Assembly (NCBI GenBank): GCA_015680685.1
Contig: MNCI01013787.1
Span: forward strand, 16,578 to 42,137
Direction: 5' to 3'
DNA: 25,560 nucleotides
Origin: Gnetum montanum
Taxonomy: Eukaryota > Streptophyta > Gnetopsida > Gnetales > Gnetaceae
A program made the translations under genes and the position numbers. Every line of letters begins with the position of its first letter. The first letter of the stretch is position 1. Of the stretch, positions 10,042 through 20,584 are shown in pieces. The notes beneath the pieces were generated by a model that did not search any database, had not been told where the DNA came from, and saw nothing but the letters and a program-made list of their open reading frames with translations.

Positions 10042-10277
10042 ATAGTTAAAATGGGATTAAAATAAAGGAATATTTAGAAAAGATTTTGATTTTTCTTGCA
10101 CAAAATAGGGAGAGAAAAAATTTAAAATTTTTTTAAGAAAGATATAGGAAGAAGGATTTTGTGTTTGCTTGTGATAGTTAATAACATACTTTGATCACTT
10201 TCTTCAAGCTGGCCTAGGATTATGATGATCTCTGTTGTGCTATTAGTTATTATCATTATCTTCTATTGCCCTACTAA
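10041..10277. other. Unassigned AT-rich stretch
   Basis: No domain, ORF or repeat homology recognised. It lies between the microsatellite and LTR B and may be 5' sequence of element E. An alternative LTR B start (TGATGATC) is at 10223. Confidence 0.4.
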
Positions 10278-11244
10278 TGAAGCATCAATTGGCTGAGATA
10301 TCATAGATGTGATGTCGTAGATGCTACATTGTGTCTACGTTGTTGCATCCCTATCGATGCATCTTTACTAGTTGCTACATTGTAGATGCTACATCGCATC
10401 TACGATGTCATAGGTACATGGACACGTACCCATCAATGTGATCCCATCAACACATGGGATGATGCATCAATGTAGTGTCTATCTTTGCCTATGAATATGC
10501 ATGCTCTTGTCGCATATTTGACATATTTTATCAATAGAGTATCCAAACCCTTGCAGTTTTATTTTGTAATCTTAGAGAACAATTAGTGAGTGCCTATAGT
10601 ATGCATTTGAGTCAGTTGTATGCTGTCTTATTTGAGTGAAAATGTAATTGAACATATTTCATGAACAACAATAAGATTGAGATTGATTCTTATTCATTAC
10701 AACGCTTTTTCTTAGATTAAATTTACTTTTAATGAAATTTATATTCCATGTACTTAGTTAATATTTATGTTTCCATTCATATTAATGAATTGGTAGAATG
10801 AGTGTGACTAGTTTCGAGTGTAAACATGTATTCACTTGGTAACCCCAAAAACATCATTGCTTGGTTCACCTTGTAGCATAATGCTTGGTAATCCTAGTAG
10901 GGGATACATGAGTTCAGGATGTGTACGGTAAGTTGGGAATCAATACTCATTTCCCGTAGGCTAGTTTAGCATTTATCTTTCTATTTTTAATTAGATTAAA
11001 TAATTAGTTTCTTTATTATCGTTAAGAGTAGCATAAAGCTACAATAACATCAACCATCATATGCCTCACTTTGGACTAAACCATACATGACAAAGCTACC
11101 ACTAGTCCAAGTGGGAAGATAGTAAACTGATCAATACTTACCAATCTAGATGCCAAACTAGTCCCATCCATGGAATTTGATTATGTTGCATGTGAACACT
11201 GGTAATTTGCATGGTTGGATGTAGGGGGTACTCATTTCTCATCA
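10278..11244 (+). repeat. 5' LTR of element B (about 967 bp)
   Basis: Ends CTCATCA at 11244, one base before the primer site. The start is placed at TGAAGCATCA, by resemblance to TGATGAATCA in LTR C and TGATAAATCA in LTR A; 10223 is an alternative. The U3 has repeated words around GTAGATGCTACAT and CATCTACGATGTC (10305-10410). A decayed TATA (TATGAATA, 10490-10497) and an AATAAG signal (10670-10675) are 180 bases apart, as in LTR C. U5 shares the CTTGGTAACC, CTTGGTAATCC and GGCTAGTTTAG blocks with LTR C. Confidence 0.75.
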
Positions 11245-11245
11245 T

Positions 11246-11263
11246 TGGCACCATTGCTGAGGA
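11246..11263 (+). promoter_or_regulatory. Primer binding site of element B (tRNA-Asp type)
   Basis: TGGCACCATTGCTGAGGA matches the tRNA-Asp 3' complement at 14 of 18 positions, and all four differences are C-to-T or G-to-A. It begins one base after the LTR end. Confidence 0.8.
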
Positions 11264-11369
11264 TGGTGCTAATATCTAGATTTTTTATATCATACATGAT
11301 TGCTGTAAATGAATTAACAACTTATCTTTTAAAAAATATTAATATTTTAAAGTGAAACACATTAAAATC

Positions 11370-13990
11370 ATGTCTTCATCACATAGGACCAAGTCTGATG
11401 AGAACACTCATAGGAGAAATGATAGGTTATAGACTGAAGAGAATTTGAGTGAACAACCTCAAGCAAGGGGTTCATATGCTCATTTTCACCCTTGCTACAC
11501 ACAATGACTACATTCAACTAGTACAGAAAGTCCTATAGAAGATGAAGAAAGTCCTAGAACAAGGAGGGCCTCAAGGCCTAAGAACTCTTCTAAACCTAGA
11601 AAAGATAGATCAAGGGATCATGGAGGGAGATATAGGAGCAATGGCAATTCTCTCAGTCCTCCATCTTCATCTTCATTTTCAATGTCTAGTTCTAATGAAG
11701 ATGAATGTAGGTATAGAGATAGAGCTCCACTATGGGGTTAAGATGAAGAGTGAAATCAAACCCAAGGGCAACATCAAAGACATCAAAATGAGAATAGACA
11801 AGATCATCATAATCAGACAAATAGAAATATAGATTATAACCATGACATGTCTAGTACAAATGAATCCTTGTTGGCTACTAGGAGCCTAACATAGATTTGG
11901 AAGGTAGTTCAAATATCTCAAAGGCATTAAAGGGATAGTTGGATCAAATGGCTTGATATGAACATCATTCCTAAATTTAGAGAAGGCTACAATTTTGATC
12001 CACAACATCATTTACAAGCCTTCCATGATGTTTGCATATGGTAAAACATGGAACACAAGTGGCAAAAGCTTAAGCTCTTTCCTAGGACACTAGTAGATGA
12101 AGCTGAAAGTTGGTATAGATCGTTGGAACTAGATTGAATCCATCGGTGGTCTACAATGTTGGAACTATTCAACAAAAAATACCAAACTTACGTGAGAGTG
12201 TTTAACTTGAGAAAACAAGTCCAATGGTGGAATTAAGAAAATCATGAGCCCTTGGATGTTGCCCTGGATAGATACTATTCGCTACTACATAGATATCCTG
12301 GCCATGATTTCTCTTAAAAAGAGAAACTTTTCCACATCATAGATGGGCTCCGTAATCAAACAAGGGAGACCCTTGGGATTTATGCCCATGGTGAGTTATT
12401 TGAATTGAAAGCCCATCAGATACAAAGGCTAATCAAATAGGTGGCAAAAGAAGAAGGAGAGTTATGTAAACAAGAAAATGTCAAGGAATATAATTGGGAG
12501 CTAACTTTTCAAGAGAAGAGGATCCATATCTATGATGAGGAAAAAGAGGCAGCTCTCAATGAGGTGATTTCACAACAAACCTGGTTAATACAAAAGTCTA
12601 TCGATGAGGTTGAAGTAAGGCTAGATTAGATGGGAGTTGATGAATGATAAAGTTACAACTTATGTACAAACCATAGAGGAGAGAATAATGCAAAAAAATT
12701 AAGTGATCAAAACAAGAAGAGGAAAAAGAACCAAGAAATAGGTAGGAACACTTATAAGCAAAAAGGAAAATTGGTTGTAGATGAAGAGGCTATGGACTCA
12801 ACCACAGAAGATGATGATGGATGTAACATCTACCTATATGACCATGCAAAGGGCTATTGTCCAATCATGTTACATCTACATGATTATTGGACTTTTCCTT
12901 TGAATCCCAAGTTTGTACAAAAGAAAATGCTTAGGAAATTATCTTTTTCATAAGTTAATTATAGACAATCCTACAACCAACTATACTATCCTAGTGGGAC
13001 TTCTTATTAGCCTCAAAACTATCATCAACCTTAGTGGTGAAACCCACAGTTGTGGGGGAGGCCATCATTAAACCAACACTACCCTTACTACTAGTTGGGC
13101 TTGTACAGATATTATGTTGAACAACCTATTTTATCTACCTCAAATAACTATTACCACTCTCCTAAATATCATCAACCCACAACATCTTCTATGGGATCAC
13201 CACCTCATGCTTGTCACCCTCCATCATATCCTCAATACTCTCATACTTCCCTCCACCATATGTCATTGCCAACAACATGTGAAGGTTTGGCATCACAACA
13301 TCAATGAAAAAATACCACTTCTATGAACATACAAGGAAATGATAATGCTAGTAGATCTGAACTACAACCTTGGAAACTTCCGTTCACTAGGATAGTTCCC
13401 ACATGCAAGTGCAAAACTCATAGACCTACTGGCACATAAAAACCAGCATAGGGCCAATCTAGTGCAACATCCTTCCTGTCCAGAACAATGTCTCATGATC
13501 ATACGCAAAAGCCAACAACCATCACCACTCCAACACAAGACATAAAAAATAAACATATCACTGTGGAGAGACAGAAACCTCCATGCATTACCAATAATGA
13601 TAAAGGGTGCGGTTGTGGGTCGGAAGTTCAAAATATTAACACAACCCCCATACCCACCCACCATAAAGCTAAGGACCAAGTGTGTGAGCAAAACCAAGTC
13701 TACATAGTAGTCACTAAACTAGAAGACACCCAATGGCTTGGAAATGAGAATATAAAATAGTTTCAAAGATACATGGAACCCTTTGATCCACTTATTAGTT
13801 TCTAGACTTAAGAAAATGGACCAAATAGAGGACTCAGACATAGATATCTTACACCATGATTATACACTGGAAGAGGATGTTAAACATTGAGGCCCTAAAA
13901 TTAAAATAGAAAATCAAGAAGAAGAAGGAAAAACATTTAGACCCCTTAAAATAGAAATACTTTCAAGTCCAATTGAAGATATGTCTTTGA
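11370..13990 (+). pseudogene. Gag of element B (broken)
   Basis: The ATG at 11370 opens MSSSHRTKSDENTH, about 105 bases after the primer site. An N-terminal part rich in S, R, N, D and H follows. The capsid-like core (about 11960-12450) reads NIIPKFREGYNFDPQHHLQA, FHDVC, ESWYRSLELD, LFNKKYQTYVRVFNLRKQ, LDVALDRYYSLLHRYPGH, FHIIDGLRNQTRETLGIYAH and LKAHQIQRLI. A charged segment (12441-12629) leads to the zinc knuckle CNIYLYDHAKGYC (12822-12860), in which the second Cys is Tyr. A tail rich in P, H, S and Y continues to about 13330, then less clear sequence. In-frame stops and frame changes occur throughout. The block order is the same as in gag of A. Confidence 0.8.
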
Positions 13991-14079
13991 GTGACCCAAA
14001 CGAGATTATCACCAATGTTTGATGTGCTACCATGCAAATAATTAAATCAGTAACGATGATAGATGAGAAATTGGTGGTG

Positions 14080-15340
14080 TATAACTAGGGGATTCTGTGA
14101 TTTATCTCTTGAATGTGTGGCCATAAGTTTGGTCATGGGGGAGATGCTCCATCCTGGTTCAAGAATTAATAAGTGCTTTTTAATTTTTTGTTTTACAATT
14201 TTTTATCATTTTTCCATTTCTTTCAATCTTTTCTAATTCTTAATATGTTTTCCATTTTTTTGTTATTTTTTCATTTCTTTATACTTTTCTCTTTACTTGC
14301 ATAATTTTATTTATGTTTATGTTTTTGTTAATAATATTGACAAGTCATGATGCAGAAGTCAACGCTATGTGTTGGGTTTTTGTGCTATGTTATTAAGATG
14401 ATTGGGTAAGTAATTGTGTAAAGTAGTGAGACCACTTCATCCATCCCTCTAGTTCTTTGAATAAAAGGTCTTTGTCATGAAAGAAATTTGGTTTGTCTTT
14501 CATGAAACTAAAATTCATCAATGATCAATGTACCTTTAAGAAAGAGGAAAAGACCAAGTGGGAATGGTAAAGGGTGTGACCTCAAGGGAATTTGTTGGGT
14601 TCTCTTCTTGACTTTCTTTTTGTGGTTTATGACCCCTTTAGAAATGTATCATCACTTTTCTGTCAACCAATAAATAGAAAGCTATGTTTTTGCATGGTGT
14701 GGTTTTCATTTCAAAAAATATAAATTAAAAAAAACAAAAAAAGGAAAAAAAATAAGAATGGAAATTCAAAGAACACCCCTTAGACACAATAATGGGGTAC
14801 AAGCACTGGATATGGGGCTAGAAAGACATGTTACCTATGCCTGCAGATGTCCTTCTAACTAAGGCCCTTCCTTCCTTCTTTTCTTCTCTTCTCTTTTTGG
14901 AGTAATGGTTGTTCTTAGTGGTGGTTGTGGACTCATGATGGTTGACAAGAAGGAACACATTAATGCGAGGTTACTGTTAATGGTATGGACTTGGTCTAAA
15001 ACTTAGAGGGATAGGCATGTTGGTCATTTTAATCACACTTGACATAAGAACCTATTAAGGGACATGGTAAAACATTTTACATCCCCATCTTTGTAATCCT
15101 TTCTTATCGCATTGCTCGCCTCATTGATGCATGCAATTATGAACTTAATGATTTTCTGTAGTATGGTACAACATCCCAACCAAGGCAGTTGTATGTTGTT
15201 TGGAACAAAGGCATGGTATACATTTAACTTCTTAGGTACCAACAGACATCTATAGAAGTGGTTATGCAAGGGCATTATGGCAGGAGCTTGCTTTGGGGAG
15301 GACCCACTTGCATAGCTCTTGTTAATCATGGCTTTGAATC
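14080..15340 (+). other. Post-pol spacer of element B
   Basis: Non-coding stretch that aligns block by block with the minus strand of 25405-24480 in element D, and partly with 1085-380 in element A. Landmarks are ATGGGGGAGATGC near 14137, a T-rich tract (14160-14330), GGTGTGACCTCAAGG near 14573, GCTAGAAAGACATG near 14818 and GTGGTTATGCAAGGGCATTA near 15257. The conserved block order across three copies, without a conserved reading frame, suggests an untranslated region with a structural or regulatory role. The minus-strand ORF at 15033-15329 has no counterpart in D and is not called. Confidence 0.7.
14160..14330. repeat. T-rich low-complexity tract
   Basis: Runs of T broken by single C, A or G. 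Its equivalents are the A-rich tract at 25267-25370 in D (opposite strand) and the A-rich stretch near 940-1030 in A. Confidence 0.8.
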
Positions 15341-15540
15341 AACCTTTACATCTTCCAAAACATTAGTGATAATTTCTTTCAATTTATGCATGATTTTTGA
15401 TCTACTTATCATCCGTTTCATTAATTTTTTCTACTTTTCTATTTCTGTATCCATTAATATTTCTTGGCCATCTTCTGAATAAGACCTTTTTTTTTTCAAT
15501 TTTTCAGAAACTTATGTGTTTTTGGAGTTACACTCATTAG
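15341..15540. other. Junction between element B and the copia element
   Basis: T-rich sequence with no domain or terminal repeat recognised. No copia LTR, polypurine tract or target duplication is visible, so how the two elements came to adjoin is unclear. Confidence 0.4.
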
Positions 15541-15559
15541 TCATGAGGGCTAGGGATGT

Positions 15560-16760
15560 CTACTTTGAAAATTTTTAAAAGTTTTAAAATTTTTTCTAAC
15601 ATCCTATTTTTGAACATTGTGGTAACTAATAGTAATTGACCAAAACAAGAGGAACAACTTGATGATTGCATATTCTAAATTTGATATGGTATGGTAGAGA
15701 AATCGAAATGATCCAATCATGGTTCTATACATGATTACATCTATGAGAGAAGTCTTATCTTTGTTGATTAACATTAAACTATATGGCAAAGGACTCCTAA
15801 CTAGCTTCTCATTCTTTAGATTGAATTTTTTAATGATAAAATTTACTTATTTGGTTTGATGAATTTTTGTTCCCTCCTTATCCTAGTTTACTTTAATTCC
15901 TAGGAAGTATTTGAGTTTTCCAAGATCCTTCATTTTGAATTTAGTTTTCATGTCATTCTTGAAATCTTATGCTAGCCTTTTATAGATGGCAATAAAGATA
16001 ATGTCATCTACATATAGTGATATGATGATGAATTCATCTCCTTTCTTTTTGAAATATATTGTTGATTCAAATGTGAAAGTTTGGTAATTCTTTCCACAAA
16101 GATTATCATTAATTCTTTAGAACCAAGCCCTAGGTACTTTCTTTAGATCATATAAAGCTTTGTTGAATTTGCACTCTTTTTTCTCTTTTCCTTTGATAAC
16201 ATAACCTTTAGGCTTATAGATGTATTCTTATTCTTTGATGTATCCATTTAGAAATACTAAGTTGACACCCATTTTTTGAACCTTTAGATCTTTATATGTT
16301 ACTATGGAAAGAATGAATTTAATGGTTTTAAATCTAAACACCAGTGCAAAGATTTCTTCACAGGCTATGTGTTCCTTTTATTTGAATCATCTTATGACAA
16401 GTATTACTTTGTGTGTTGTGACTTCTTCTTTCTTATTTTACTTTGTTATATACATTCATTTACAATCTATAACCTTTTTATATTTTGGTTTGTCCAATAG
16501 ATCCCATGTGTTATTTCTTAGGATGGCATTGTACTCGTTGTCCATGGCTTCTTTCTAAACATTTAATTTCATGACTTCATTAACATTAGTTTTTTCACTT
16601 AAGATTGCTAAATATTTAATATTTGTAATATTGTGATATCTGATAGTTCTTATTTCAAAATTTATGTCTAGCATTTAAGTGCGATAATGGTCTCTTTGAA
16701 CCCAAGGTTTTAAAGTTTGATATGTGTTTGATTTCTCTTGCACTTTGAAAAAATCACTTA
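15560..16760 (-). pseudogene. Copia reverse transcriptase (broken)
   Basis: Minus-strand motifs in copia order: AMDNEYNAIL and NNTWDLLDKPKYKKVIDCKW (about 16550-16470), LVFLNGYIKE (near 16250), YKPKGYVIKGKEKK, KALYDLKKVPRAWF (near 16130), then GDEFIIISLYVDDIIFI with the catalytic YVDD intact at 16014-16003. IDVIMYRTMIGSFRFL at 15750-15700 marks the RT C-terminus. RNase H, which should follow, is not recognisable beyond a possible start near 15600. Several stops and frame changes. Confidence 0.85.
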
Positions 16761-16799
16761 TGCAAAACTTTTTCTTATCAAATATAACATCTCTTAAAA

Positions 16800-17490
16800 T
16801 GCCATTTCTGATTTATTAGGTCATAGCACTTGTATCCATTGGTGTAAGAATCATAACCAAGAAAGATGCATTCCTTTCCTCTATCTTCAAGTTTGTTAAT
16901 GAATTATTTTGGAATCTTTACATAACAATGATGCCCAAATATTCTCATATGACTTAGGTTAGCAATTATGTTATATAGAACTTCATATGAAGATCTTTCT
17001 TCATTTATTTTGATGATGATTCAATTAGAAATATAATAAGTTGTTATGATGGTCATACTGTAATATTAGTTAGGAAGTTATGCATGCTTTAGTAAGTACC
17101 TTGCCATGTTTTATATTATTCTATTCTTTCTTTTAGCCACTCCATTTGATTATGGGCTATATCCACGTGTGATTTAATGAAAGATACCATTTTCTTTATA
17201 AAGTTTATCAAATTATTTATATATAAATTCACCTCTTTTGTCTAATCTAATTACCTTAATTTTGATATTCGTGGAGTTCTCAAGCAATTTGTAGAAAGTT
17301 TTAAAGTATTTGATGGCTTTATCCTTTTTCTTTAGATTGTAAGTCCAATTGTATCTTGAGTAGTCATCTACTAAAACCATGAAATAATTTGCCCCTCTTA
17401 TAAAAAGAGTGGGCATTAGCCCAACAAGATCCATGTACATAAGATCAAATGGTTTCTTCTTCTTTATCATGTGATAGCTATAAGGAGAAT
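16800..17490 (-). pseudogene. Copia integrase (broken)
   Basis: The open segment at 17470-17213 (minus) reads KKPFDLMYMDLVGLMPT, GANYFMVLVDDYSRYNWTY, IKIKVIRLDKRGEF, the copia integrase core with the first Asp (DLVG) and second Asp (RLDKRGEF) present. Downstream there is a degenerate ER segment (HNQME.LKER near 17150) and then KLEDRGKECIFLGYDSYTNG (about 16900-16840), the usual C-terminal motif of copia integrases. It is interrupted by stops, but its catalytic residues look less damaged than those of element A. Confidence 0.85.
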
Positions 17491-17559
17491 TAGTTTACTT
17501 TCCTTATATGGAAGTCTCACATTTGTCTTGAGGAATATCTAAAATTTTTATTCTTGTAG

Positions 17560-18120
17560 CTTCTTCCTATTTCATCATTCTTTTAATTTTGTGGTACGAA
17601 GTATAACCAAGCCTTCTATGCCAAAGTTTGGATTTACTAAAATCCTCATTATCTTTTTCCTTGATTTCAACTTTGTTTGGGATATAATTAGCTTCTATTA
17701 GGAGTACATGCTTTTCTTAAATATTATGGTTGTTTTTAATGTATTTTTTCTTCATTGAGATAGTTACATTTAAGGCAATATATTTCGTTATTCAAGGCTT
17801 TGATTTTTACAATTTCTTTACCATTAGATTTGTTAATAATGCAAAAATTGCTCTTAAAACTAATATTATTCTTTCCATTAGAGACTTTTCCAATAGAGAT
17901 GATAGGGTTGGAAAGATTAAGGACATAACACACATTGGAAATAGTGACTTTTTATCCATTATTTAATATATCTACATAATCTCCTATTCATTCTATGACT
18001 AAGTATTTTTCATATCCAATTTTAATTCTATCAAGACTTTGCTTGTTTTGTAATTTAGAAGATAAGTTTTGTAAGGTGTCATGTGATTAGAGCACTTGCT
18101 ATCTACAATCCAAGTATCTT
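17560..18120 (-). pseudogene. Copia protease and GAG-pre-integrase region (broken)
   Basis: The protease start reads DTWIVDSKCSNHMT (18115-18075); related copia proteases have D-S-G, so Gly is replaced by Lys while the Asp remains. Downstream the open segment at 17933-17736 reads VLNLSNPIISIGKVSN and SFKSNFCIINKSNGKEI, followed by ALNNEIYCLK. This is the GAG-pre-integrase pattern that precedes the integrase zinc-binding region in Ty1/copia. Confidence 0.8.
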
Positions 18121-18349
18121 GCTTTATTTCTATAACTAAATTGGAGGTTACATAATTTTATAGCTCTTCTTCTTGAGTATTCTTGTGAGATGATGAGAGG
18201 GTATCTTGTTTTGTTTGTGAAGTTTGTCCATGTATTCTTTCAAAATTGATTTTGGTTCAACATTGGTTGATGGTATGAACTTTTCTTTTTTCAAAAGTTA
18301 CAATATGGTATTGAGCATTTACCATGTCTTTATCTTCCAAATTGATTTT

Positions 18350-18800
18350 ATCTACCTCTTCCTCTTGTATTGTAACAACCATTTTCTTCTGAGTTTGTTT
18401 CTTAATCTTTATTCTAATAATTGAATCTTCCTCTTCCTCTAAATCTTCCTTGCCTACCTCTTCCTCTTTGGTTAGTTATGTAGTCTTGATCATCTTCAGT
18501 AGATTGTTTGTTATTCTTCATAATTTCTTGGGTTCTAACTTGAGCAACTAATTCATTAATCCAAAGCATGTTAATGTCCTTTTCATGAGTAATATTTTCC
18601 ATCATGTTTTCATATCTTGGATCTATGTAGAGAGATTAAATAAAATTCTAAGCCTTTTATTTGTTGGTATGTCCACATCCATATCTATCTATTTATTTTA
18701 AGTTTTCATATGTTCTAATAAAAAAAATCAACACTTTCATTTCTTCCAATTTTCAAGGTATCAAATTTTTATTTGTAGATTAGTTTTTGTAATTGTTGAT
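18350..18800 (-). pseudogene. Copia gag, C-terminal part, split by LTR C
   Basis: Minus-strand reading from the break gives QQLQKLIYK, a stop, then KFDTLKIGRNESVDFFIRTY, later DPRYENMMENITHEKDINML and WINELVAQVRTQE, the copia gag (UBN2-type) pattern. It ends in RGRGRQGRFRGRGRFNY (18465-18415), an RNA-binding basic stretch; the CCHC knuckle expected next is not recognisable. The reading frame runs to within a base or two of 18800, where LTR C begins, so the insertion split the ORF and the N-terminal part is out of the window. Confidence 0.8.
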
Positions 18801-18958
18801 TGATGAATCATGGTTAACCAGGCCCCATCTACTAGGCCCCGTATACTAACCATGCCCCATATACTAGGTCCCGTATAGTAGGCCTTGTATACGTGACCCC
18901 ATCGACGCATCCATCCATGCGTTTACGTGGCCTTGTTAACGCAATGTTTGTTTCTAGC

Positions 18959-18966
18959 TATAAATA
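18959..18966 (+). promoter_or_regulatory. TATA box of LTR C
   Basis: TATAAATA in the context AGCTATAAATAAGCG. The predicted transcript start would lie about 30 bases downstream. Confidence 0.7.
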
Positions 18967-19138
18967 AGCGCACACCTATCACACTTAGGCATCTTTTGCG
19001 TTAATTGTAGGAAAGCTCTTGCAGTTTGTTTCTGTATGAATTAGACTATTTTCCTAAGTGCATGCCTGTAGTGTGATGCTTGTAATTGTATGAAACCTTT
19101 ATTTGAATGTGACGTACTTGGACACACACATGATCAGC

Positions 19139-19144
19139 AATAAA
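19139..19144 (+). terminator. Polyadenylation signal of LTR C
   Basis: AATAAA in the context CAGCAATAAAGATTGAG, at the same distance from TATA as in LTR B. Confidence 0.6.
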
Positions 19145-19730
19145 GATTGAGATTACTCCATCATTGTAGCATTCACTTATTTTTAATTGTTTAATTGTTA
19201 TTATTATTTATTATTTTCTTAGTTAATATTTCTTTACCATCATTTACTATTCCTATTGTTAAATGCAAAATGAGTACAACTTAATCATGAGCATTTAAGT
19301 ATGACTACTTGGTAACCTATTAGTGTACCTAGGATCTACGCTTGGTAATCCCAGTAGTAGTCATGCATGAGGTCTAAGATGTGTATGGATGATTAAGGAA
19401 TGGATGCTCATCGCACTTAGGCTAGTTTAGACTCTCTCCTCCCATGTCCCATTAGCTTAGCTCTATCTCCCTTTTCCTCTTAGCTTAAAACAAAGTTATT
19501 TTCCATTGCCTCTAGGAGTAGCACTAGATTAGAAACCACATCATACACCTCACTCTGGACTAAACCATACGTGACAAAGCATATAATAGTCTAGGTGGGA
19601 AGATAGCAAACTACGATCAACGAATAACAATCTAGATATCACAACTAGCTTGTCCACGGAGTTTGACCAGATCGTGCGTGAACGCTTGTATTTGTATGGT
19701 TGAGTGTAGGGGTACCTCACCACTCATCAT

Positions 19731-19748
19731 TGGTGCCATTTCCGAGGA
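19731..19748 (+). promoter_or_regulatory. Primer binding site of element C (tRNA-Asp type)
   Basis: TGGTGCCATTTCCGAGGA matches the tRNA-Asp 3' complement at 14 of 18 positions. It shows that LTR C is a 5' LTR and not a solo LTR. Confidence 0.8.
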
Positions 19749-19827
19749 TGGTGCTAGTTATTTAGATTAGTATTAATGATATATCCTTTAGATAAGAAAT
19801 TAAATTAAATTCAATTAAGTCACACAC
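19749..19827 (+). mobile_element. Remnant of element C interior, interrupted by element D
   Basis: About 80 bases after the primer site resemble the leader of element B (GAGGATGGTGCTA, then AT-rich sequence). They end abruptly at CACAC (19823-19827), where LTR D begins. The rest of C is expected beyond the far end of D, outside the window. Confidence 0.6.
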
Positions 19828-20402
19828 TGATGAGTGGTGAGGTACCCCTACACTCAACCATACGAATACAAGCGTTTTACCCACAATCTGGTTGAACTCC
19901 GCAAACAGACTAGTTGTGGTATCTAGACTGTTATTCTTAGGTCGTAGTTTGCTGTCTTTCCATCTGGGCTAGTGTTAATTTTGTCACATATGGTTTAGTC
20001 TAGAGTGAGGTGTATGATGTGTTCCTATACTAATGCTACTCCTGGAGATAATGGAAAATATTTGTAATTAAGCTAAGAGGAAAAGGGGGGAGAGAATCTA
20101 CACTAATAGGAGATGGAGAGAGAGAATCTAAGCTAGCCTAAGTGCAATGAGCATATGTTCCTTAATCATCTGTACACATCTTGGACCTCGTGCACAACTA
20201 CTATTGGGATTACCAAGTGCAGATCCTAGGTACGATACTGGGTTACCAAGTAGTCACACTTAAATGGTTGTGATCAAGTCGTACTCATTCCACGTTTAAC
20301 AGGAGTTTAGGGTGAGAGATATTAACTACGAAAGTAATAAATAACAATAAAAATTAAATAATTAAACTAAGCGAATACCGCAATGATGAAGTAATCTTGA
20401 TC

Positions 20403-20408
20403 TTTATT
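20403..20408 (-). terminator. Polyadenylation signal of LTR D
   Basis: AATAAA on the minus strand in the context GGAAATAAAGATCAAGATTAC, which matches the context of the LTR C signal. Confidence 0.6.
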
Positions 20409-20576
20409 TCCGATCATGTGCGTGTCCAAGTACGTCACACTCGAATAAGGATGTTGTACAATTACAATCACCATACTGCGGGCATGCACTGGGAGGAAAG
20501 GGTTAAGAGAAGAACTACTTAAAATTAACACTTAAAAGAAATTACAAAAAACTACCTACCAAAACTATCTACCTCT

Positions 20577-20584
20577 TATTTATA
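20577..20584 (-). promoter_or_regulatory. TATA box of LTR D
   Basis: TATAAATA on the minus strand, 16 bases downstream of the U3 palindrome, the same gap as in the left-edge LTR. Confidence 0.7.

Larger units (their letters stand above)
10278..15340 (+). mobile_element. Element B: pol-less gag-bearing relative of element A
   Basis: Plus-strand copy of the same family as A: 5' LTR, primer site, gag with zinc knuckle, then the post-pol spacer found also in A and D. No protease, RT, RNase H or integrase motif is seen between the gag tail (about 13990) and the spacer (from about 14080), a distance that would need about 4 kb if pol were present. The 3' LTR is not seen; the sequence gives way to a copia element after about 15340-15540. 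Whether the pol loss came before mobilisation (a non-autonomous element) or after insertion cannot be decided from one copy. Confidence 0.75.
15541..18800 (-). mobile_element. Ty1/copia retrotransposon, truncated at both ends
   Basis: Minus-strand order gag, protease, GAG-pre-integrase, integrase, RT. Integrase before RT is diagnostic for Ty1/copia. It is cut inside gag at 18800 by the insertion of LTR C and fades out just after the RT/RNase H junction near 15540. No copia LTR is seen within the window. It carries more scattered stops than element D and is inferred to be older than C and D. Confidence 0.85.
18801..19729 (+). repeat. 5' LTR of element C (929 bp)
   Basis: Starts TGATGAATCA and ends CTCATCA, one base before the primer site. 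U3 carries about four near-repeats of a 14-15 base word around CCCCGTATACTA (18822-18900). TATA (TATAAATA) is at 18959-18966 and AATAAA at 19139-19144, 180 bases apart. The U5 blocks ACTTGGTAACC, CTTGGTAATCCC and GGCTAGTTTAG match LTR B. From roughly 19480 to the end it is by eye about 85% similar to the inverted LTR D, with the last 35 bases or so identical. Confidence 0.85.

Noticed and set aside
11542-11832. 96-codon plus-strand ORF
   Set aside because: It overlaps the gag N-terminus of B in another frame; the frame from 11370 gives the S/R-rich composition shared with A.
15033-15329. 98-codon minus-strand ORF in the post-pol spacer of B
   Set aside because: The homologous DNA in D does not keep this frame, so there is no sign of selection on a protein.
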